Positions 55,801 to 64,000 of a DNA stretch of 64,000 bases are shown piece after piece (position 1 is the stretch's first letter; every line of letters starts with the position of its first letter). Under the pieces are notes generated by a model. That model was not told the origin of the DNA and made no database searches. It saw only the letters and a program-made list of their open reading frames with translations. The stretch is from positions 197,750,507 through 197,814,506 of the forward strand of contig CM060975.1 of NCBI GenBank assembly GCA_030765065.1, given 5' to 3'. Position numbers and translations under genes: made by a program. The DNA comes from Deroplatys truncata (taxonomy: Eukaryota; Arthropoda; Insecta; Mantodea; Mantidae).

Positions 55801-57236
55801 AAGAATCTTAAGAACTCGTTGAAAATTTTAAATTGGCTAAGATTTACACCATTTAGTGATAACGAGAACTGAAAAACATGAAAAAAAACTTTTAAGGGTA
55901 GACAGGTTGTTTTAGACTTCAAAACTGCACTCCTGTATTTTAGCGCCAGCGCTTTTTTGTACCCATACCTCTTAAACTCATTAATATTTATTGTTTCACA
56001 AAATCTGTATTTTTCAGAATTTTAGACAATTTTCACACGGTCGCTGTCTCCTTAATGCAACACCTGAAGTGTATAAATTACCAGCTGTCTTACTGGGTGT
56101 TGCACGGATGCATTCTGTAGGTAAGGTGTTGAAGATACAATTCATTTCAAACAAGAAGCGACTTGTGATAGTTGCTGGAGGGGCATAGGTATTTTCACGT
56201 GGTTTCCATGGAACCTTCCTTCCACTATTGCTCTAGCCAGTAAGGTTCTACCACCCTCCTTTCCCTTCACCGGCAAGCTGAACTCTGAGAGTAGTAACTT
56301 GCCATATTAGACTACATCGTAGCACGTGTTTTCACACTTCTTCGTAGATTTCTAATACAACCGGCAACCCTGTACCCCCACTTCCCTGCTATAAATGTCA
56401 TAAGTTGCTTCTTGTTTAAATGCTACTTAAGTATAGGGTTAATTTTTGAAAGGCGTGAATTAAGCCATTATTTTCGCAAATCTAAGACCTGAATATTCCA
56501 GTTTCGATCCAGACTGGTTAAATGGTGCAGATTGGTACCTAAGGTGTTCAAAATATTAGTAATAACTTCCTCTGAGTCCTATAAAGCAAGTGCACAAAAT
56601 TGTGCCTCGTTTGGCCAGTTGGTGGAGTTTTATATATAAGAAGTTGAAAGCAATTGTAAGGATAATTTATATAAACTGAAGATATTATACGATGAAATGA
56701 GGTTTGGGAGCAGTTTTTGGGAGTCATAAGGTAAATGTGAGTTTTTCCAGGTCCTAAGTGCAATTGTACAATACTTTGACCATATAAGGCTAAACAATGC
56801 AGATTTCTACCTAAAGGTATTGATTTGCATGTAAGGAATTGAAAATGTGGATAGCGGACGGTTTTGAACATGGTAAGATAGCTTATTTTTCCCAATTTCT
56901 AAAACTCAAGTGACCCAGCTTTGTCAAAGGCATAAAAAATACTTCCTATTAATCTTAAAGGAAAATCTTGTGACAAAAAATATTAATACAAACTCCTCCC
57001 TCCAACAGCTCAAATTTACGGGTGCTTTGACCTGAAAATCATGTTCGCAAAAAAAGGGCAAAAAAATATGTTCTGAATTTCGTATTGAATAAAGCGGGAC
57101 ATAAACCGAGTGACATGAATATACAAATCCCCATAACCCCCATTTTTAAATATTTTAGAAATATTATATTTTCTTCTGGAAGCATAGGGCGAATCAGTAG
57201 TGAAAGAATTATGAAAAGTTGGGATTATTGAGATTA

Positions 57237-57240
<4 letters not shown>
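55801..57240. other. Unassigned stretch
   Basis: No gene supported. A 115-codon minus ORF (56548-56895) has no recognisable motif. At 56061-56104 an 8-bp inverted repeat (GCAACACC / GGTGTTGC) is present, probably by chance. Confidence 0.4.

Positions 57241-57281
<41 letters not shown>
57241..57281. repeat. (AC)n microsatellite
   Basis: About 20 uninterrupted AC units. Confidence 0.95.
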
Positions 57282-57283
<2 letters not shown>

Positions 57284-57649
57284 TTTTCTCTCTTTATACT
57301 GTAGATATAGCTTGAATCAAACATTACCATTTTCCTGATTGCATTTAAAAGGTTGTAAGTTCAAATGGTTCTATACCATTCAAAAGGTTCACTTTACATT
57401 CAACAGATTAACTTTTAATTCATCAGTTTCTGCTGCTATGACAAGGAATAAATAAACACTTAGTATATGAATAAACAGAAAACTATGCATAATTGTAACG
57501 TAACCTAAATATTATGCGGAGTATGGAACTGAGAAAGCATTTACAATATTATGAAAATTATTAATAATAACCTTTATTTATAAAGGTAAATAAAAGCTTG
57601 AGAAACCCAAGTTACCAGATTATGCTTCCTTTCTTTGTGAATTATAGCA

Positions 57650-58537
57650 CTCTGTGAATAATTAAAGCAAGACAAGAACGAAAATCAACGAAACTTTGGC
57701 ACCCCTCGCCAATATACATCCTTCACAACGCTTTTTCCAATTGTAATCTACGAAGTATGCTGGGGTTGTTTTTTATTTCTTTCGCCGCTCAAGTATTCTT
57801 TCTTGCGACGTTTCCACGTCGGGCTTTTGTGTAATGTATATGCGAGTTTTCATATCGCCTCAAAGAAAAAAAAATGGATTGGATTTACGAGTAGATGTGG
57901 TGATCTTGGTGGCCATGTTACTGGTCCATTCCGAGTGATGCAGCGTTTTACTAGGTGTTGCGTAGATGGCCACACACGGCTGTACTTATGTAATAGCCGT
58001 ATATCATTTCTGTCGTGGGAGAATCCTCAAGTAGAACTAGTAACGTTTCTTGAAGAAACTGGAGACAGATGGCTCCTGTCAAAACCCGAGGAACAATCCA
58101 CGGACCGATTAATGTGTTTCCTGTCATTCCTTCCCAAATATTTACAAAAAAAAATCTGTGATGAAAACTGCCTTCTCTTATTGTGTGTATTGTGTAATTA
58201 GTTACTCCGTTTCTGGTAAACTTTGCTTCATCCATTGCAAAACTTTTAAAGGGAAAGTGTTGAAGAAACAGAGAGATACTGGACGCGCTGCGTATGATAA
58301 GGGTGTAGTAATTCTTTTAATGTTCTCAAAACAGTCCAATGGGATACGCCTATAGTACGGCCTACACCACGGCTGCTGCATTAAAGAGATACGCTTCCTG
58401 TATCTACAACTTTTTGACATGAAAACAGATCTCCTATGATGTAGTACTCGTCTATTTGGAAAAATTTCTCGATAACTTGTTGCTACAGCTGCCGCATTAC
58501 GATGCCTCAAATGAGTAGCATTAGTAAAGTGAGCCAT
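57650..58537 (-). pseudogene. Tc1/mariner-type transposase pseudogene, catalytically dead
   Basis: On minus, N to C: MAHFTNATHLRHRNAAAVATS with YREIFPNRR (58537 on), a HTH-type region, then in another frame DEAKFTRNGVTNY (about 58235), which holds the first catalytic Asp. NIWEGMTGNTLIGPWIVP and LTGAICLQFLQETL follow, then LHKYSRVWP where the family has HDGAPPHF, and RNGPVTWPPRSPHL where SPDLTPLD is usual. The second and third catalytic acids are therefore gone. At least two frameshifts. It is a different lineage from the mariner at 18815. The 132-codon plus ORF (57803-58201) is its shadow. The element ends were not found; ccaccttccaccctgtata near 58940 may be a decayed terminus. Confidence 0.8.
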
Positions 58538-58540
58538 TTT

Positions 58541-61499
58541 GTAACTGATAATAATCCCTGTTTAGAAAAAAAGCCATAAGCGTAATAAACAACGACTGAA
58601 GTGCATTTCTTTATGAACAAATAGCTGTGTTTCTTTAGATTTTACAGTGTTATGCCGTGTAGTCTCGTGACTAACGATGTAGGTTCAACTGAGACAAATT
58701 TTGAAAGCTTATAATAATAGTAAGAGTGTGGATTGTTTTAATTCAAAATGTATTTAAACACGCAGAAAATATTTACCTTATCCTCGAGGAAATATTTGAA
58801 AAACTATTTAAGTTTCGTAAAATCTTCGATTTAAAATATTGTTAATATTAAGAAATTTTCGTTTTTTCCCAAAAACTGCATTACAAACAGCAAAACTACA
58901 CAAATATTTTTTGTTCTATTCATTACAAAGTGTCATAGGCCACCTTCCACCCTGTATAAGTGAGTAGTAAAAAAAGTATTATTTTGCTAAAAGGTTATTC
59001 AGATTGTATAGATTTCAGACAGGAGAGGTGGTTCGGGCTCTTGTATTGGTAATTACTTTTAGATACGAAATAAATGTGGTATTTCATGCCGTTTGGGACA
59101 TATTATGATGTTCTCACATCAAGATGTTATCGTTAATTTTGTTTATAAACACTGTTAATAACTGTTCATGAACTTTCCTCCTGTTTTTATGATTAAAATG
59201 ACGTATTTTTATAAAGATTTAGCCACGTTTATGAACATGTTTCTTTAGATTTTATCACCTTTTCATGTTTTCCTTACGTTTAAGATTTTACATGCTCATT
59301 CGATCTCCAAGGAATTTTATTTCTTATTATCCATAAGCGAAGTGATATTTATTGAGAGACCACGGCATGGACATGGTAGCAATATATTTTCCAGTTAATA
59401 GTCTTGATAACTCAGTGTAGTGGTATACTCAAACATTTATAGCATTAAGAACTTGATCTGAATTATTCCATTTTGTTGCATAGCCGGAGATCTAACCACA
59501 CAACCTCAGAAAGTTTTGAAAGCTGCTGAATCATAAAATAAAAGTTTAGATAAGTGTTTTATCTAAGTTTACATAAGCTTTTCAATTTTGTTACTTTCCA
59601 AACTTTACATTTAGGGTTTTGTGTATTCTCACTCATTATAAAATTGTGTTGCAAGGGTTTTTCTTCTTACTTGTCCTACTCACTGAATGAAACAAACATC
59701 ACAAACAGTTTTTAGTAGACAGTGTGGATAATGAAGTTTTTTAGGCTTGCTTAACAAAGGTTTTATTAAACATTGTTTAGTAAACTTTGCTTTTGATCCT
59801 CGACATCGTCAGTTTATAATTATTGGTGCTGGAAGTTAGATTCTAAATATACAAAAATACCTATTTTAATTTTATTCGCTTTAACCTTGTAGCGCATTTT
59901 AATAGCCCGTGTTTATTTCATCTGTTTTGAGCATCTGAGGCATTTCGTGATAAACATGAAATCAAATTATCAATTTCGTAACGCAGCTGCTAAGAACTAT
60001 CTTAATTACTTTCGAACAGAGGACCTCTTAAAATTTTGATTACTGATTTTGCGCCCATTTACACGTTAATCACTTCACATGCATATAAACCATATTAAAA
60101 ATAATAGTCTTTTTTTTGGAATACCTAAATAAAATCGCCATTTTTGGAACAGAAAAAGGAACGATCAAATGTTTGCTTGTTTTTATTTCAAAAGGCACAA
60201 AAGTACGAATTTTGCTCCTAAATTTACGGTAGTGAAATCGAATTGCAAGCATCAGACTGGGAATGGATATTCACATGTTTTTCTCCCCTCCAAGAAGACG
60301 CACTCATCTGAGAAGTTCGATAAAGCTAATATCAAGAATGTAAAGTAAAGGTGCAAAATCTGAATGATGATGTTTAGTTTTCCATTAAAAAAGGAATATT
60401 AAACGTCTTGAAGTTTCGCATTTTTACTATATTTAATGAAATTAACACTAGCAGAGTTAATATTTCCCGTACTTACGATAATAATTACCATACTATGCCG
60501 CGTAAGCGTACGAATACTATTTCGTTTCTTAATCACTAAAATGCCTTTGTTTAGCCTACCTTGTAACTATATAGCGTGACATTATGGCGCGGTCCTGTTT
60601 GTGGTAACGTTAGCTATTAACCTAACCTTAAAATCGCATTTCGTACATTTTTTCACAAGATTGTTCAGAAAGCTTATAGGTAAGTAATATAAATTTACAG
60701 CTTGGAAATAGGATACACTTGAAACGGTTTTGAGTTTAGCTCTGAATATATAAAGTTAGGAAATAAAATAGCCAAATGAAAATATCTCACCAAAAAAGTG
60801 TAATAGTGCATAAAGGCACAGGAACCAGGAAAGCGTTTATATCGATTTAATGCTTGTTTGGTGTCTTTATTTTAAACTGAATATATATCAGTGACTTTGA
60901 ATAAAAGGAAAGTTTTTCCCAATACCCTGAATTATAATCTTCAGTAACTGAGAAAATGCCTACCTTTAGGTTAGCTTTAATACCAACAATCTTAAGTGCA
61001 ATGAACGCGAAGTTTAACCATGCATTTGTTATTTCAAAGAAATTGCGTTTTTGCTTTTCAAATTAAGCCTAGTGTTAACAGCTAATGCAACATAAATTAT
61101 ATATTTTTAACAAAATCCATTTTTTCTGTTGAGTATTTTTTCTGTCCTTTATTATGTTCGAGTTTTATGAACTTTGCAAAAATGAAGGTGCCTGAACAGA
61201 CAATTTGCGATATACTCACAATTTAACCCACACGCCCTGACTTTTATTAAACACTTTTTCTCCCTTTATTTTTTTTAATTGTGGTGGCCTCAAAACATGC
61301 ATTTCCATCCAAATCTTGATATGGAATTTTTTTCTACACTTTCTCTATTATGAACTAGGTAAGCAACATTATTCAGCAAACTGAGAATCTTACCTATTCT
61401 CCACTAATGGTCTCTCCGGTAACTACACCTTTACAAGGTTGTGTTATTAATAGCAGACGAAAATTACTTAAAGAAAGGTAAATACTCTCTGTAAGTCAC
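58541..61499. other. Unassigned AT-rich region
   Basis: Nearly 3 kb without a recognisable repeat or coding motif. At 61285-61360 a small fragment resembles the A end of an A/B element (ggcctcaaaacatgcatttcc, acactttctctattatg). Confidence 0.4.
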
Positions 61500-61931
61500 T
61501 CACACAATATTTCCGCACTCTCACTGGCACAAAATTTTCGCGCGCACTAATAAAACACACAATGGTGCAATACGATATCACAACACTCGGTGAATCAGCA
61601 AAGATCACAAAACACTTTCCAGGGAACTGCTGAGCTACAGCACGTGTGTGGCGGGAATTTATTGGAGTTGTGTTTCACCGCGTCTAGCCTGACGGAAGGC
61701 CAGTCACCAACTGAAGCAGTCTGCAGCAGCAGGTTGCAAGCCCAGTGGACTGCCGAGAGTGCATCATCGCAGCGGGATGCGAGCGACCTTGCCTTTCTTT
61801 CTATTCTCTTCTTCTTACTCCAGATTCCTGCCCAACCCACCGCGGTCGGAACTTACTCCGAAATTCTGACGGAAGCTTCAAAAGAGCAAGTGTAGTGTTT
61901 CGGTGATTTGCTGGTCAGTCATCCGCTTCAG
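61500..61931 (+). other. GC-richer exon-like block ending in a splice donor
   Basis: CpG-containing block (cgcgcgcac, caccgcgtc, accgcggtcgg) in AT-rich surroundings. It ends TCATCCGCTTCAG followed by GTAGGT (donor at 61932-61937). A 101-codon ORF (61590-61895) lies inside but matches no family, and there is an antisense 81-codon ORF. It fits a 5' untranslated first exon of a gene reading plus, beyond the window. I see no TATA box. It could also be an unrecognised repeat. Confidence 0.25.
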
Positions 61932-62082
61932 GTAGGTTTTAGGAACAAAAAGAAGCATGGTTTATACGTTCATATGTTTTTACGAGCACTAGGGAGATCA
62001 ACCATTCTTTTTGCTGTTTATTTGCAGTGATGCGCAACCTTGGGGTGCTCGACCCTTTTGGGGTCAAGAGAGTTCATTTGTT

Positions 62083-62560
62083 ATTTTTTCTACTATGTAC
62101 TATTTACAGTACATAGTACTCGATACCGAGATTTCACGGAAATGCATGTTTTGAGGCTCTCTAAACCCAAAAAGGCATTTTATAAGAGGCCCGTGTTTAT
62201 TGCGTGTCTGTGAACAACAATGAAAAGTCAGATAAATACCAAACTTGGTATTTAAGCATCTTCCAATATGCGACACGAAAATTCTGAAGAAAGCCCCCTA
62301 CCACAAACTACCTTTACGTGAGAGAATTTTCGTTATAAAAATAACGTTATAAACATTTCCTCAAAAAGGGGTTTAACGATTTTGATTAAAATATCAGGTG
62401 CTTAAGATGCTTACATGACGAACAAAATGTTTATCTTGCGTTTTCTGAGATTAGTCTGTGAATACCTCATCATTCTGAAGGACTTCTGTGTAGAGGGGCT
62501 TTTTGCAAAAGTCGATAGATGCAGAATTCAACATTTTACAGGAATCACGTAGTTTATTTT
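62083..62560 (+). repeat. Old A/B element, A part only
   Basis: TTTTTTCTACTATGTACTATTTACAGTACATAGTA-type palindrome at 62088-62121 (expanded by an inverted duplication), then ctcgataccgagatttcacgg, a minimal microsatellite, caaacttggtattta and gattttgattaaaatatcagg. The rest is lost. Confidence 0.7.
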
Positions 62561-62891
62561 AGACACACAAGCGTATATTTCATAACAAACGTTTTTGAGA
62601 TGAAGCATTGTTTGTTCAGAGGCAATGAAAGTGGGTTAAACAGAAATGTGTGCACCTTTTAAATATTGGTCTATTTTACTCCTACCTGAGGCTTTTTCAA
62701 AGCTCGATAGATGTTTTCTTCCTTCATATGAGTCTCATTATAGCACTAATAAACGAACAAAATAAATAATCTTAGCTCAAATCTATAATTATCACAAAAG
62801 TCTAATGGGACACCTCCGCTACAACAGTTGTGTAGAAGTCCTTGCCTCATCTGTTATTTCGAAATACTGCATGAGTTCCTTAATGTCATTG
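62561..62891. other. Unassigned spacer
   Basis: No recognisable feature. Confidence 0.4.
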
Positions 62892-63930
62892 TTTTTTACT
62901 TTCTCTACTACGTATAGTAGGTAGGGGAAGTATTGTATTCCACCCAAAAATTCGATACCGAGATTTTACCGGAAATACATGTTTTGAGACCCCCTGAATC
63001 CAAAAAAAGCATTTTTGGAAACATGTCCGTGTGTGTGTCTGTGTGGTGTGTGTGTGTGTCTGTCTGTGAACAGCATAACTCAGAAACGAACAGTCGGATA
63101 AACACCAAACTTGGTATTTAGGTTCTGTATCTTCCAAGGATGCGACACGAAGGTTTTCAAGAAAATCCCGCCAAACCAGAGTACCCTTTACATGAAAGAT
63201 TTTTCGAAAATTTTAATTTTCGAAAAATGGCTTTAACGATTTTGATTAAAATATCATATGTTTAAGATATTTTTATGACAAATAAAATGTATATCTTGAA
63301 TTTCCTGGGAATGTCTCCAAAAGTATTCTTTATTGTGAACGACTTTTGCATAACTGGTAAACCATAAGAGATAGACAAAATTTTACTGCACAAAAAATGT
63401 AGATCGCGTTAAAATACACAATTTATGTCATACATTTTTTTCGTTGAGTGAACCATTTTCGAGATATTACTTGTTATTCCCTTAAATTTTTCAATACTTA
63501 TTTTCTCAAATGGGAATGCGTTATTCATTTTTTTTGTCTTGGAATATGCAAAGAGTATTAATCTGTGGGAAAGGGAATGGTGCTGCACCTAGCAACCAGT
63601 TATTAAGAGATATGTATGTGCTTAAAGACTACTGTTTTTCTATATTGCCCTTGTAAATATATATTCCCCTTACTTCTACAAGATAATTAGCAATAAGATA
63701 GACTCTGCAAATGTTTATCTCGATTAACATGAAGCATATGGAGAATAAGCGTTTGTAAAAATAGTTTGTACAAGAGTAGAGAAAGTCATGTGAGTGTAAC
63801 ACATCAGATTTTTTTTGTCTTGGATATACAAAGAGTATTAATCTGTGGCAAAGGGAATGGTGCTGCACCTAGCAACCAGTTATTAAGAGATATGTATGTG
63901 CTTAAAGGCTACTGTATTTGTATATTGTCG
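62892..63930 (+). mobile_element. Young A/B element, A-B-B(truncated) (subtype I)
   Basis: Module A from 62892 (TTTTTACTTTCTCTACTACG, GT/GTCT tract 63028-63065). B1 from about 63533 to 63815 (tgtcttggaatatgc to ACATCAGATTTTTTT). B2 begins again at 63816 (tgtcttggatatacaaagag) and breaks off at about 63930 (gtatttgtatattg). Confidence 0.85.
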
Positions 63931-64000
63931 TGTACCTCAATATTTAATTATTATTTAACTACAGAGGAGGGCAACTCGCTTGTGAGAGGGATCGTTAATC
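63931..64000. other. Unassigned window end
   Basis: No recognisable feature in the last 70 bases. Confidence 0.4.

Noticed and set aside
56061-56104. 8-bp inverted repeat as a structured RNA
   Set aside because: The loop of about 28 nt and the single short stem are expected by chance in a window of this size.
56548-56895. 115-codon minus-strand ORF
   Set aside because: No motif, unremarkable composition and no supporting splice or promoter context.
57803-58201. 132-codon plus-strand ORF
   Set aside because: It lies antisense to the transposase pseudogene, whose motifs are recognisable on minus.

Overview
This window looks like intergenic or deep intronic DNA from a large, AT-rich, transposon-laden animal genome, most likely an insect. 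The basis is the set of repeats: two decayed insect-type Tc1/mariner transposases, insect-type non-LTR retrotransposon tails, tRNA-derived SINEs with GTTCRA-type B boxes, a hAT miniature element, and long dinucleotide microsatellites. I found no intact host protein-coding gene, no rRNA gene, no true tRNA gene and no CRISPR array. Nearly all ORFs of 60-140 codons are chance reading frames through repeats.

The dominant component is one repeat family, here called the A/B element, with more than 20 whole or partial copies in both orientations and at least two age classes. A young full copy is about 0.9 kb. It starts with a T-run plus ACTTTCTCTACT and an imperfect palindrome (module A, about 660 bp, with a GT/GTCT microsatellite near its start). 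It ends with module B (about 210-280 bp), which carries AGTAGAGAAAGT and then CATGTGAGTGTAACACATCAGATTTTT-like sequence. The exact 12-bp inverted repeat is terminal at one end and subterminal at the other. With the palindrome, the microsatellite, insertion at T-runs and the lack of a visible target duplication, this resembles non-autonomous Helentron-type rolling-circle elements (DINE-1/HINE class). That assignment is inference. Modules A and B amplify in tandem: A-A-A-B-B-B at 39457-42091, A-B-B at 32427-33538, A-B-B(truncated) at 62892-63930, older B-B-A (minus) at 4634-5293, and a head-to-tail B-to-A joint at 14950-15000. This is the best candidate here for an undescribed mechanism.

Layout: 1-6.5 kb, old A/B copies, a 72-bp insertion with a 13-bp target duplication, a SINE cluster and a short solo-LTR candidate. 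7-12 kb, SINEs, a lone foldback arm, and a minus-strand LINE 3' end. 12-18.8 kb, two LTR-like repeats flanking tandem and nested A/B copies. 18.8-20.3 kb, a mariner with inverted repeats and an internal 172-bp duplication. 21.6-27.3 kb, A/B copies and a very tentative first exon. 28.6-32.1 kb, a MULE-like remnant split by a complete hAT miniature element (8-bp target duplication), then a foldback element and a SINE. 32.4-45.5 kb, dense A/B copies including the main array, which sits inside a LINE. 45.5-49.6 kb, few recognisable repeats. 49.6-54.3 kb, an old A/B copy and two LTR-like repeats, one split by an A/B insertion. 54.3-62 kb, mostly unassigned, with a second dead transposase, a TATA-bearing GC-rich patch and a GC-rich exon-like block. 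62-64 kb, A/B copies.

The window records a nesting history: A/B into LTR-like repeat, A/B into older A/B, A/B array into LINE, LINE into A/B, hAT into MULE-like sequence, and a short retroposed piece into A/B. Orientation: A-to-B reading on the given strand is called plus. All coordinates of diverged repeats are by eye and approximate.
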